A DNA stretch of 64,000 nt from Triatoma infestans (taxonomy: Eukaryota > Arthropoda > Insecta > Hemiptera > Reduviidae). The DNA lies in contig JAAEAF010002819.1 in assembly GCA_011037195.1 (NCBI GenBank), forward strand, positions 62,001 through 126,000. Reading direction: 5' to 3'. Positions 22,227-32,663 of the stretch are shown here, one piece after another. The position numbers and the translations under genes were made by a program. Below the pieces are notes generated by a model that ran no database searches, was not told the DNA's origin, and saw nothing but the letters and a program-made list of their open reading frames with translations. How positions within the stretch are numbered: the first letter of the stretch is position 1; each line of letters begins with the position of its first letter.

Positions 22227-22326
22227 TTTTCTATATCAATAGGATTAGAAAGGAATGGCGCCGTTCTAAACGTATTTATCGCCGACCAGAAATCGCTGCT
22301 GTTCTTTGAATTCGCAAGAGCAGCCA

Positions 22327-23581
22327 TTAAATTTTTTCGTGTTGACGCTTCTTAGCTTTTAAGAGGTTTTTATAATTAGATTTTTCCCTAAGGTAATTCA
22401 ATTTACTTTTTGTATCAAATTTATTTAACTTACAAAGGGTCAGACAACTTTTTACCACCATCTTTTTAATTTTACAATCAGAATCAAACCATAGTTTATT
22501 CATTTTTTTAGAACTATTTTTATCATAATTAATTTTTTTCATATTGAGAGATGCCGCTACTTCATACACTGTGTTTTGAAAATTAAACAGCAAATTATCT
22601 ATGGGATTATTTTCAAAATTAATAGAAATTGAAGGCGAGTGTTGCATCAAAGCCAAGAATTCTGTACTTTTTAGAGGGTCCCACTTAAATGATATATTTA
22701 TATTTTGCGGAATATTTCGTTTACGTGGTATTTTTTTTAGCGGAACAGAACAGTTTAGTTTCATAGGAAAATGATCTGAGAGCACAACAGCCTGCATTAT
22801 CTCCAAATCCGCTATCATAGTCAAACCGGCTAAATTGCACCAAGCTAGATCCGAAGTACTACTTCCGAGGTGGCTAAGGAAACTCAAATTACCCGCACTA
22901 TCACTATATGACCTTCCATTTATTAAAACGAAAGAATGCTCCTCCATGAAATCCACTAATTGCCTTCCCTTACTATTAATTAAATTATCCATATTATTAC
23001 GTTTATAATAAAGTTGGCTATTTATCAGAATTTCTTCAGGAACATAATTTAAATCTCCCACTCTGCAATTAAAATCACCCCCCTACTAAAATAGGTGGGT
23101 CCTTGTACTCATCATATATTTTTATTAACACAGAATCTAATTTTTCTAAATAATCTGCAATCACCAATTTTGGATTGAAATATACTAAACCTAGAAAAAA
23201 AAAGAAAGTTTTTAATTCTACTTTTACAAATATCCAACTAGGAGTTATATCTAAAGGAGTTAACGCACAGATATTTTTTTTAAAGAAAATGGCCAACCCT
23301 CCACTCGCCCTACCTTTAATTTTTTCTTTCACAGCTGGAGAACAGATAATATCGAAACCATTTAGCTGATTTGATATTCTTTGTGATAGATTAATAGCAT
23401 GAGTTTCTGACAAACCGATTATTTCCATATTATTAAATAACTCTGAACAATTTAAATAATTACCCAACCCGTTCACATTCCACAAAACAATATTTAAGGT
23501 ATTATACCTGCTAGATGTAATACTTGAATAACTTTCACTGAGAATCCGAGGGTGTGTTGGGGCGAAAAAAGAAATTTTCAA
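22327..23581 (-). pseudogene. LINE AP endonuclease domain
   Basis: 23581-23075 codes LNIVLWNVNGLGNYL, IGLSETHAIN (metal-binding E-T-H), RASGGLAIFFKK and LGLVYFNP. 23061-22327 continues in another frame with GDLNYVPEE, LAWCNLA and AVVLSDHFPMKL (catalytic SDH). The change is at about 23070, where a C-run (ACCCCCCTAC) suggests a single-base indel. Another frameshift near 22330 separates it from the RT. Confidence 0.75.
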
Positions 23582-24527
23582 TTGAGCCAGATCGAGAAGC
23601 TAAAGAGAACGTTTTCACCTTCCTCTTCTTTGGGCGTGCACCTGTTTGTGATGGAGTGATAGGATCTTCAATTTCGTCTTCTGTCTGATATGCCTCTTTC
23701 TTTTCAGAAAGACTAACTAAATTAAAATTCTGAAGGTCTTCTAGAGTTTTTATAATCATTGCTTTTGAAGATGTGGTTTTTCTGACCAAAACATTTCCAT
23801 TTCGAAACCAAAAAATTGTACGAGATTCTTTTGTTTTAGTGATTTTGCCTCTTTATATAATTTGAGGTTGTAGGGAGACATATATTCATTTACATATACA
23901 GTAGCCCTTTCAAAAGATGGATTAATATCAGTAGAAAACACCTCGCCTTTTTCTTTCTTCAATCTTAAAAACTCCAATTTATCTAAATTTCGAAGAAAAC
24001 TTACGATTATCATCGAGCTTACACGAGATCTTAGACTTCTTCTATATATCTGATCAACCTTCAAAGGTGAAAATTCGAAGCCGATCACAGAGGATAACTT
24101 TTCCATTATAATTAAAAGGTTTTCATTTTCGGTTATAGGGATGTTATTTATTTTAATTACATTTCGAAACACTGCCTGATTATTTGATGAGATATAGATT
24201 TGCAACTTTTTAATTGTGTCTCTAAGAGTTTTATTTTCTTGCTGGAGAGGAAATTTGATTACTGAGCTGATGTAAATTTTCTTTCATATAAGAAAGAGAA
24301 TTTTTTATTTCTTTATTGCTGTTATCAAGAGCTTTAGATATTTCTTTAATTTCTGCCCTAGAATTAGACACTTCATTTTTCATAGTTACCACTTCTTTAG
24401 AAACAGAGTCAAAACGTTCAAGTAATAAACTCAACAAGTCATTACTCCCACCAGTAGGCTGTGCTGTGCGAAATACAGGTGCCCCACCACTAACTATGTT
24501 CTTATCACTGTCCCCACTTGAACTCAT
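23535..24527 (-). pseudogene. LINE ORF1 (coiled coil plus RRM-like domain)
   Basis: Three successive frames. 24527-24231 starts MSSSGDSDKN and has a heptad-rich stretch (LLLERFDSVSKEVVTMKNE) that predicts a coiled coil. 24205-23756 has VIKINNIPITENENLLIIM and ATVYVNEYMSPYNLKLYKEA, the pattern of the RRM/C-terminal RNA-binding part of insect LINE ORF1. 23789-23535 ends with basic stretches (ARPKKRKVK) that look like a nuclear localisation signal. Two frameshifts break it. In living elements it binds the element RNA. Confidence 0.6.
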
Positions 24528-24765
24528 ATTGTTTACACAGGTATAAATCCAATACTTATAAATTGAGAGATGAATAATAGATTTTCAATGATTATTCAAA
24601 ATCGGTTCGATGAAATTTTATGAAATTTCACTGTAACATTAAGAGACTTATTATCTATATATATACCAATTTTCACTAATATTGATCGCCTTGAACCCTT
24701 TAAACAAATTAAATTTGACACACACGAAGTGAACTGGTCAACTGCACTATCCCCACTCCCCTGCT

Positions 24766-24934
24766 AAAATATATATTGCTAGTAAATTGCAAATCTAAAT
24801 TTGTAAAAACAATACTGAAATATACATCGCTAGTAAATTGCAAATCTAAAGTTATAAAGACAATACTAAAATATATACCGCTAGTAAATTGGAAATCTAA
24901 AGTTATAAGGACAATACAAAAATATATATTGCAT
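24766..24934. repeat. 51-bp tandem repeat, about 3.3 copies
   Basis: Units start at 24766, 24817, 24868 and 24919 (partial), sharing GCTAGTAAATTG and AAATCTAAAGTTATAA. It lies between the LINE 5' end and the right inverted repeat. Tandem units in this position could be LINE 5' UTR promoter repeats. Confidence 0.85.
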
Positions 24935-25074
24935 TAATCAAGGAAATTATTAAGAAATATTACCGACAAAATAATCAAATTCTAAACTAGTATTTCTTAA
25001 TAGTTTAACAATGTAAATAAAGAAAAAAATGGGAAAATTGTAAAGGCTAGCTAAGGTATATCGTACTGGTTGGG

Positions 25075-25435
25075 ATCACAAAAAATAATACATACATCCG
25101 CTAATCTACGTCTAAGCAAATCTTAATAAATTAAACCACCCCAGATCACTAATTCCTACGGCGGTGCGTTACGCCCAGAGAGCTTGGCAATACAGTGAAA
25201 AGGCACTCACCTGTGTAACAGAATAACACAAGAAACAGCATGAGGCGATCTGAACGTATGTACCCACGAACTCCGGGCTGCTCTCCTCTTTTTATTATTT
25301 TTAATTAATTTATCTCGCCGTCTACTCCAGTCAGTAGAGGCATCTGTTACATATACTGCCGGTCAGCTCTCTGAGCGCACGCACGGGCCCCTTCACAGCG
25401 CGCGCACACTGATAACCTTCACTAGCTAGCCACTT
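25075..25435 (-). repeat. Right arm of the ~360-bp inverted repeat
   Basis: Partner of 19159-19515. On the minus strand it contains CACAG-GTGAGTGCC, a perfect splice-donor consensus, and a GC-rich patch (GCGCGCGCTGTGAAGGGG) unlike the AT-rich surroundings. It may be either the terminal repeat of a DNA transposon or the 5' end of the enclosed LINE. Confidence 0.8.
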
Positions 25436-25522
25436 GGCTAGCCATCCAACACGGCGACCCCACCCACCTATTCATACAATAATTTCTCTATAAATTTAAT
25501 TTTTCTCTAAATAATAAGAAAA

Positions 25523-25830
25523 TCTGGTGTGTACACTCACACGCCTTTCTTACACTAATAATTATAAGTATTAAATCTGCTTCAAACTTGTAATTTCTAC
25601 TAACTATTAGTTGGCTTTAGATCATTTAACTTGTTGATCCTATTGGATAAAGCCGCCTAACGTAAATACGACTACAATGTAGACTAACAGGGAGCGCTTA
25701 GATCAATGTCCCAACCAAGTTTGACAGTTCCGAGTTAATTCTAGCCTCACAGATCACCCAGAACCCACATAGAAAACGTAAAAATCTAGTGCGAAACACT
25801 TACACGCCTTTCTCTTACTGCTGTTAATAA
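25523..25830 (-). repeat. Two Helentron-like hairpin termini
   Basis: Hairpin-type ends start at 25523 (TCTGGTGTGTACACTCACAC) and 25785 (TCTAGTGCGAAACACTTACA), both followed by CTTTCT..TTAC. Two partial copies lie head to tail. Confidence 0.6.
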
Positions 25831-26033
25831 TGTTAAAGGGAAATTTTGGTTTGAGGGTTGGCAACATTGTATACGCACTCTCCTTTTTTACTTTCTCTTA
25901 CTAAAGATGTAATCGTGTCAAAGAGGAAGTATTGTAATCGTGTCAAATTTTCGATATCGAGTTTTCACCGGAAATATCCGTTTTGAGGTCCCCTGAGTCC
26001 AAAAAAGTGGTTTTTAACAAATGGTCTGTGTGG

Positions 26034-26466
26034 TTTTTTTTTTTTTTTTTTTTAAATCTTTATTACCATCATGCTCGCTCATTTGAGCACTACAAGAAAT
26101 TTACAACATATTATTACAAGTATAAAATGCACATTACAGCTTACTTTTAAACTAAAATACATATTTATGCGGACAAAATTACATATTGTGAACATGGCTG
26201 TTACAAGAAAACATTTAGTATTATTTACACTTACTTAAAATAGTACAAAATATTAAAGTGCGGATATACACAGCACAAACTAATGAAGGAAATTCACATT
26301 AATTAACTTGATTTAAAACAATAACTATTATAGATACAATATTAACTACTCTTTTTTATTTGTTTATCATTAATTTTTATTGTTATTATCATTATTTTCT
26401 TTTAATATTTATTTATATATGTATTTATTTATTTATTTATTTATTTTTTTATTTTATTTATTTATG

Positions 26467-26468
<2 letters not shown>
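26034..26468 (-). mobile_element. LINE 3' end inserted in the TG/CA microsatellite
   Basis: A run of 20 T (poly-A on the minus strand) begins directly after CTGTGTGG, and the insert ends in (ATTT)n just before the main TG tract. It is noncoding. The start resembles the insert at 15946, with CATGCTCGCTCA against CATGCTCCATAA. Confidence 0.5.
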
Positions 26469-26511
<43 letters not shown>

Positions 26512-26523
26512 ATGTATGTATGT
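26469..26523 (+). repeat. (TG)n and TATG microsatellite
   Basis: TG run of about 20 units followed by ATGTATGTATGTG. Part of the Helentron-like copy. Confidence 0.9.
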
Positions 26524-27019
26524 GAACAGCATAGCATCAAAACGAAAAACCATAGAAAGTTGAAACTTGAATTGCCGTTTAGTTATCACCATGGGATTCT
26601 GACCGGACTTATCTGTCAAAATTCCTCAACCGGAAGGTATCACTGTTACTAGTTGAATTTTTTACTTTTTTGCGATTTTCTCAAAAACAGCTCCGACGAT
26701 TTGCTTTAAACTTGGTATATCAACTACACATACAATGAGCTACAACTTTTATTTAAGACATTTCTCCGGAAAAATGCATTGAAGGGCACTTTTTGGGGAG
26801 GGGTGGGGCTAGGTTTCCATCTGAAGTGCTATTTCAGTTTATTAGACAATTTTATCATCTAAATAATGTTGATTAGAATTAAATATATTGTTGAAATTCC
26901 GAGTTTAAAAAAAATCGGATAACCGGAAGTACGTTTACTTTACCACTTTACTAAATGATTTATTCTCTTTTTCGAAATTTTCACAAAAATGGCTCCTACG
27001 ATTTTCTTGAAACTTCGTA

Positions 27020-28387
27020 ATGGCCACAATCGAGAGGGAGCTGCTCGCGGTGGTTTGGGCGACCGCCCAGTTCAGGTGCTATTTGTACGGGCGTCGGTTC
27101 ACCTTAGTCACGGATCATGCGCCCCTACGATGGTTGCTAAACCTGAAGGACCCTTCATCCCGGCTTACCCGCTGGGCGCTGAGACTGATGGAGTTCGATT
27201 ATGAGGTCGAACACAGGCCGGGGAAGCGGCACACCAACGCGGATGCACTGAGCAGGGTCGTTCAGGCGGTAAACGTGACTCCCTGGGACCAGCGGGAGCG
27301 GGAGCGCCTAGCGGAAGAGCAGCGGCGCGAGGGGTGGTGCCAAACCTTGCAGGCTGAGCGACCCACGCATGTGGTTGAGGACGCGGACGGGGTGCTGTAT
27401 TGGACCAAGGATGGGGGCCAGTCAGGGAGGAAGTTGATGGTCCCTGGGGCGTGGAAGCAGAGGGTAATCCGGCAGTGCCACGACGAACCATGGGCGGGCC
27501 ATCCGGGAGTCCGCCGGACACAGAAATTGGTGGAGCTAAGATACTATTGGCCCACCCTGGCTCGGGACATCAAGGCTTACGTGTCCGAATGCGAGGCCTG
27601 CGCTCGGCGGAAGAGTCCCGCCGGGCTCTGTGTTCCCATCGCTGAATCTTACGTGGCGTCCGCCCCATTCGAAATGGTGTCTATGGACATCGTAGGGCCG
27701 CTGCCGTCCACTGGAAGGGGGAATCGATACCTCCTTACCTGCATCGACCACTTTAGCCGCTACGCTGAGGCCATCCCTCTGCGGGAACAGACCGCCCTTG
27801 CGGTGGCCAGAGGGTTCGTGGAGCATGTAATAGTGCGGCATGGGGTGCCCCAGCGCCTACTCACTGACCAGGGACGCAACTTCGTTTCAGACCTCATGAA
27901 AGGGTTGTGCAAATACTTGGGAATCCGGAAGGTTCAGACAACACCTTACCATCCTCAAAGCAACGGCATGGTGGAAAGGCTCCACCGTACTCTCGTGGAT
28001 GCGCTGTCCCATTATGTGCGCAAGGATGGATGGGACTGGGATTTGTGGGTGCCGTTCGTCTTGATGGCATATCGGGCGACCCCTCACTCTGCTACGGGCT
28101 ATTCCCCTAACCGTGTAATTTATGGGCGAGAACTTCCGGCCCCCTTCGAATGCCGAGTAGATCCACAGGAAGAACAGGAACCGGGCCATACCCTGGAGGA
28201 GCTGGGCCGCCGCCTTGAGGAGGTCTACCGCGAAGTGGCTGAGCGGAGCAGGAGGGCCACGGAGGAACAAACTCGGCAGGCTAACCAGGGCCGACATAGC
28301 CGACTCCTAGAGGAAGGGGAATATGTGTTCGTATACAACCCAGTGCCCGTACCAGGGGTGGCCAAGAAATTTTATAAGCCCTGGTAA
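27020..28387 (+). pseudogene. Gypsy pol: RNase H C-terminus and integrase
   Basis: A 455-codon open frame. Residues 1-80 are the end of RNase H (ERELLAVVWATAQFRCYLYG, TDHAPLRWLL, HRPGKRHTNADALSR). Residues about 150-195 form the H-H-C-C zinc finger of integrase (CHDEPWAGHPG, CEACARRKSP). The catalytic core follows with D (VSMDIVGPLP), D (LLTDQGRNF) and E (HPQSNGMVERLHRT). The C-terminus has SRLLEEGEYVFVYNP. The frame ends at TAA (28385-28387), but the next codons continue the conserved GPYPVVRRLSEVTYQLRI, so this is one nonsense change (for example CAA to TAA). The integrase core is intact. The upstream RT is missing, so it cannot act alone. Confidence 0.85.
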
Positions 28388-28566
28388 GGACCTTACCCGG
28401 TTGTGCGCCGTCTCTCAGAGGTAACGTACCAGTTGCGTATCCAGGGAGAACGGCTGATGACCATCCACATCAACCGGCTCAAGCCTGCAAGGCGAGGGGT
28501 GCCTGGAGTTAACCGAGGTTATGGCCAACGAAGTCCCCACGGGGAGCGCTACAGAGCGGCCGCTTA
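28388..28566 (+). pseudogene. Gypsy pol C-terminal end, beyond the premature stop
   Basis: Same frame as the integrase: GPYPVVRRLSEVTYQLRI, then MTIHINRLKPAR, the conserved end of many gypsy Pol proteins. It stops at 28564-28566. Confidence 0.75.
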
Positions 28567-28883
28567 GCCCGGAGGCCGATACAGAGGAAATGGCCATTCC
28601 CCCGCGGAGCCCCAGCCCCGATCGAGGCGAAGCCGTTCACCCTCTGCCGGAATCTAGGGAAGCAAGGGACGTCCAGGGGGAGTCCAGCTCCCCCGTCGGG
28701 AGCTTGGGAGACATGACAGAGGAGTTTTCCCGATTATGGCCAGAATCACCAGAGGCGGAGGCACGGGGGGATGCTGATTGGGAGCCCACTACACCAGTGG
28801 TCATTAGACCAAGGTCTCCCTACCGCCTGAGGCGACGGCGAGAAGCCCGAGAACCAACTAGTCTACACGTTGCAGTGGCTTAG
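28521..28883 (+). CDS. Proline/acidic-rich tail frame of gypsy element
   Basis: 120 codons, overlapping the end of pol in another frame. Rich in Pro, Ser, Glu and Arg and ending with RPRSPYRLRRRREARE. The Y-x-L-R basic motif is common at the very end of gypsy Pol proteins, so this may be the true Pol tail displaced by a frameshift near 28500-28550, rather than a separate gene. I see no signal peptide or membrane segment, so it is not an envelope gene. Confidence 0.4.
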   Translation: MANEVPTGSATERPLSPEADTEEMAIPPRSPSPDRGEAVHPLPESREARDVQGESSSPVGSLGDMTEEFSRLWPESPEAEARGDADWEPTTPVVIRPRSPYRLRRRREAREPTSLHVAVA

Positions 28884-29907
28884 AAGCGAGAAGTCTAGTG
28901 TAGTTATATATAGCGGCCTTAGTGAATTATTCCATGGCCTTAAGAAATTCAAGGTTGGTCATGCTCAGATATAATTGGAAGTAAAACCAAAAACAAAAAA
29001 AAAATGTCTCAATGTATCAGTAAATAATGTATGTAAAAAAAAAAAAAACAAAAAAAAATGTATGAAAGTATAAAATGTTCATGATTGCTGGTCGACTACA
29101 CGGTATTCTGGTCAGATAGTTCTGAGCCTATCCCAAACAAATACAAGAAAACCAAAAACAAAAACAAAAAAAACCACTACCTTTTCTGTGCTAGGCGAGA
29201 GTTGATTTCAGGTAAAGGAAATGGATATCATCTACCGTTGCTATTCGTGGCCGCGGTAAACGCCATGGCCAGTGGGGGTGGCCATCTCTCTGCTGCGATA
29301 CGCCTTCCCAGGGTGCGGCACGATCGTTTTAGTTTGAAGAGCTACTAATTTGATCTTCAGTTCAGTTTCTGTAACAGTTTCATCTAAAGGCGTGACAATG
29401 TTTCTGGCCTCCGGGTATTGACCCACATGATAATCCACCAATGCCAGATCTGAGCGCTAGATGCGGCTGAAGAGGCGTATACTGGTAATGAGGCAGCCAG
29501 CGGGTGCAGCAAGTTCCACCAGGTCGCCCCGTTGTCTTTTCAAGGGGAAGGCCTTCCGAAGAGTGAGACTTCTATGAAAAAGGGGAGTGACATGACCGCC
29601 CCCCTAAGTAGCAACACCCGAGGAACCACTAGGAGAAGAAGGACCACTACCACCTATTAGAATAGCTGAGCAAGGCCCAGAAGCAATTAGAGAGGGCGCC
29701 GCAAAACCTGCGATCATGGACGAGGGTCCCACCCTGGCAATAACAACCTGACAATTCCCTGAACATACCCGTTGCCGTCATTTGGAAGGCAATAACCGCC
29801 TTATCCATGGCTAGAGGAGTGAGGAAGAATCTAGATCCAGCAGAGGCACACTAGCGATATGCGTCCCAACCGGTGAAGGCTGCAGCTGCGAAATATTGAA
29901 TGGTCCG
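28884..29907. other. Gypsy 3' noncoding region
   Basis: A-rich runs (29030-29060, 29140-29175) followed by GC-richer sequence with no long plus frame. On the minus strand, 29441-29241 reads VDYHVGQYPEARNIVTPLDE, which I do not recognise. It could be part of an antisense or rearranged internal segment. Confidence 0.4.
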
Positions 29908-29936
29908 CAAAGTGAAGCTCATAGAGCTTCACTTTG
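29908..29936. other. Perfect 13-bp hairpin next to polypurine tract
   Basis: CAAAGTGAAGCTC, loop ATA, then GAGCTTCACTTTG: 13 perfect pairs with a 3-base loop. It ends two bases before the polypurine tract. Confidence 0.85.
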
Positions 29937-29938
29937 TG

Positions 29939-29952
29939 AAAAGAGGGAGTAA
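29939..29952 (+). other. Polypurine tract
   Basis: AAAAGAGGGAGTAA directly before the LTR start TGTAAG, the expected primer site for plus-strand DNA synthesis in reverse transcription. Confidence 0.75.
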
Positions 29953-30518
29953 TGTAAGAGGCGCGCAGTTATATAAAATGTGTTTGTATTAGAATAATTC
30001 AAAATAATATTAAAAGAGAGTGGAGTTAGAAAATTAGGACACTGCTGAGTCGACATGTACCACCCTGGCATAGCAGCTAGTAATTGAAGTCATTCTGGTG
30101 AGTGTCGCCGTGGAGTGAAGGGTGATCCTGCACCTGTGGCTGATCCGCGGTAAGTCCTAGCGCAGTAAAGTATTTTAAAGGTAGATGTGCGTTTGGTATG
30201 CCAGAGTGGTAGTCGCCCAGCAGATTGCTAGTAGTAGTTAGTGGATAAGTGTTAGTACTTAGTTGTTAGTAAATAGTAAGCTAAGGGTTAAATGATCGGG
30301 GTTTCTTGATGTAGTTGTAAGTGGGTGTCATATAGTAGCGTAGGTATAGATATTATATATATAACGGGGTATTGTTGTACTGTTCGGGGTTATATGTAGT
30401 TGCATAGAGCGTTTAGTTAAGTAGTGTGTAAGTAATTGGTCTGTATAGTTTGTTAATTTATAATAAATGTATGATTTCTGAGTGTGGCCTACTTTGGGTT
30501 CCTTGGCTGAACTTTACA
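29953..30518 (+). mobile_element. Gypsy 3' LTR
   Basis: 566 bp beginning TGTAAG and ending CTTTACA, with inverted TGTAA/TTACA ends, and an AATAAA signal at 30462-30467. It abuts the BEL/Pao RNase H frame at 30519 (CCCACAAACG), showing that the gypsy element inserted into the BEL/Pao element. Confidence 0.7.
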
Positions 30519-31887
30519 CCCACAAACGTTTTCCATTGATGAGGTGATCCAGCAAGCCATGCCAAAACAATCTGCGAATCGCTGCAACAGTGGTATATCA
30601 CTTCCTTTGGTGCGAGTGCCTTTATTATTCTTTCTATTGTTTGAGCTAATAACAATGCCGCCGATAATTCCAATCTGGGTATGGTTGTTGTCCTTGCAGG
30701 GGCGACTCTAACCTTGGCACAAACTAATCTGGATAAAGGCAATCCGTGTTCATCCGTGTGCATATATACAACAACCCAATGCCTTCAATGATGCGTCACA
30801 AAATCCATGTAGAGTAACGTGTGAGAAAAGATGCATTATTACCCTCCTTGATACACATATACCATGTAAGCATCTTAACTCTTGCCGATATTTTACCCAT
30901 TTCTGTTGAAGTTCCCAAGGTAATGGTTCATCCCATGCTAAACGCTCTGCCACAGTTCCTGCAAGAAAATTCTACCCTTTACGATGACTGGTGATAATAA
31001 TCCCAGTGGGTCCCAAAGTTTATTTATATCTGATAAAATGACACGTTTTGTAATTAAATTATTATAATTGTAAGGATGGACATTAAAGTGAAAATTATCC
31101 ACATCTGGATTCCAAGTAATCCCCAATGCCTTTACAGTACCTTCTGTATTTGTACTTATAACGAAATGATCACCTCTGTTTTCTTCCTTTAATTGTGCCA
31201 TCAGTTCTTCGGAATTTGTACACCACTTGCGGAGCTGAAAGCCTCCAGCAAGTAGTGCTCGCTCCACTTGTGCTCTAATCTGACATATTTCGCTTATCGT
31301 ATCTGCACCTGTCATCAAATCATCCATATAAAAACTATTTTTTATAATATCTGCTATGACTGGATCTGCATCTGAAATATCCTCTGCCAATTGATGAAGA
31401 CATCGAATAGCAAGAAAGGGAGCACAGTTGGTTCCATAAGTGATGGTGAGCAGCCTGTAGTGTGCTAGCGGTAACTCTGGAGAAGGTCTCCATACTATGC
31501 GTTGCATATTGACTGTCTTCGATCCATACTTGTCTGAACATTTTGCAAATATCTCCTGTTAGAACATACTTATACATTCTAAACCTTAGCAATATAGAAA
31601 ATAAATCTCCTTGTATTGATGGACCGGTAGATATTTTCTAAATCATTTAGAGAATAGTTACCCAATGTCTTGAAGGAGGCGTCAAATACAACTCTTGTTT
31701 GAGTTGTACAGCTGTCCTTATAAACGGCGTGATGCGGCAAGTAATAGTTAGGGGTTTGCTTAATTTTATCTGCTGCAACTAATTCCATATGGCCCAGCGC
31801 CTTATATTCCTCCATAAATTGTACATATTGTGCCTTAACTTGTGGTTGTTTATTCAACCTTTTTTCCAAGTTCAAAAATCTTTGCAT
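30519..31887 (-). pseudogene. BEL/Pao reverse transcriptase and RNase H
   Basis: 31887-31579: start of RT (GHMELVAADKIKQTPNYYLPHH, TRVVFDAS). 31592-31335: RVTASTLQAAHHH-type remnant in a shifted frame. 31507-30938 (189 codons): TYGTNCAPFLAIRCLHQLA, SFYMDDLMTG (catalytic YMDD) and LWDPLGLLSPV. 30953-30519: RNase H with LHGFCDASLKALGCCIY, PRLELSAALLLAQTI and CCSDSQIVLAWL (catalytic Asp and Glu positions). It then runs into the gypsy LTR after HQWKTFVG. Frameshifts near 31580 and 30940-30770. Confidence 0.8.
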
Positions 31888-31934
31888 CGCCCCTTGTAAG
31901 GAATCCCCGATTTTGGTATAATCTTCCTTAAAGG

Positions 31935-32618
31935 TTAGTTGTACCTGCCATCCTTTCCTCGTTTGTGAGTAGATACAAAAAGGTCTTCACAAAGTTCATC
32001 TTCTAATGTGTATCTGGTTTTATCGCCGGTGGTTACACAGCAGATTAAATTTTCCGTTTTTGGAATTTCAAAACAAATTTTACCAGAAGCCACCCAACCA
32101 AAAGCACTGTTTATAAATACTGGGTTGGTGTCTCCCATTTTGTCATCAATTAGAGGGCGGTAACGTCCATTTCTAATTATATCAAAAAAGACATCAGCTC
32201 CTAACAATCCGTCAACTTGTTGTCCAGATTTAAAGAAGTCTGGATCTGCCAGGTAGTTTGTAATGTAGTCCGGAAGTTGCCAGTTAGTGATTCTGAAACT
32301 CTTGTAGGGCATGGTGGTAGGAAGGATTGAATTCAAAATGTTGCAATCCACTGAAGCCTTGTAACTGGATAGCCAAGATGCAATTTTAACCTTGACATAT
32401 TGAGTCGCCTTAATTTTATTACCACCAACTCCTGTAATAGTCATATTAGTAGGTTTAATGTCAACGCCCAGTTTGTTTACTAAATGGGTTGTTATAAAGT
32501 TCAATTCTGAGCCTGAATCTAAGATAAATCTACATAAAAACGGTTTGTTATTATTATCATAAATATACACTGAAGCTGTAGCTATAAGCACCTGAGAAGT
32601 GCAATTAACAGTAGACAC
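31935..32618 (-). pseudogene. BEL/Pao aspartic protease (DUF1758 type)
   Basis: A 227-codon frame. CRFILDSGSELNFITTHLV carries the catalytic D-S-G. Later VDGLLGADVFFDII matches the second conserved hydrophobic-hydrophobic-G motif of this family. It processes Gag-Pol in living elements. The frame itself is open, but flanking frameshifts disconnect it from gag and RT. Confidence 0.8.
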
Positions 32619-32663
32619 TGCATTCGCCTCGTTGTTGTTTAATGAGAGTGAACCTACAACAAC

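Larger units (their letters stand above)
19736..24560 (-). mobile_element. APE-type LINE with ORF1 and ORF2, clade uncertain
   Basis: Minus-strand LINE. It ends in an (AAAT)n tail (seen as TTTATTTA at 19736-19769) preceded by a 3' hairpin GGGGCT/AGCCCC (19770-19783). ORF2 lies at 20199-23581 and ORF1 at 23535-24527. There is no RNase H. RT motifs (YKKGDKSLPENYRGIAL, GVLQGDPLSPLLF, YADDL) fit the CR1/RTE/Nimb-like LINEs, but I cannot assign the clade. Damage is light: one nonsense codon and about three frameshifts. The 5' border is not certain and may extend to the inverted repeat at 25435. Confidence 0.75.
25889..27018 (+). mobile_element. Helentron-like copy, truncated by gypsy element
   Basis: The 5' end TACTTTCTCTTACT at 25889 is followed by the family head (GATATCGAGTTTTCACCGG, GAGGTCCCCTGAGTCC), a LINE insertion (26034-26468), the (TG)n tract and the standard modules up to 27018. 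There the gypsy RNase H begins abruptly. The last element bases are the CTCCTACGATTTTCTTGAAA module. Confidence 0.65.
27019..30518 (+). mobile_element. Ty3/gypsy retrotransposon, 5'-truncated, with 3' LTR
   Basis: Starts abruptly inside the RNase H domain, then integrase, a proline-rich tail frame, about 1 kb of untranslated or decayed DNA, a hairpin, a polypurine tract and the 3' LTR (29953-30518). The coding part is far richer in GC than its neighbours and almost undamaged, pointing to recent arrival or a different base bias in its source. No 5' LTR, gag, protease or RT is present, so a deletion removed the left half together with the adjoining part of the BEL/Pao element. Confidence 0.8.

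Noticed and set aside
27165..28297. Several long antisense frames over the gypsy integrase (up to 136 codons)
   Set aside because: Shadow frames caused by the high GC content of the integrase gene.
28521..28883. Envelope gene of the gypsy element
   Set aside because: No signal peptide, transmembrane helix or cysteine pattern. Its basic SPYRLRRRR end fits a Pol tail better.
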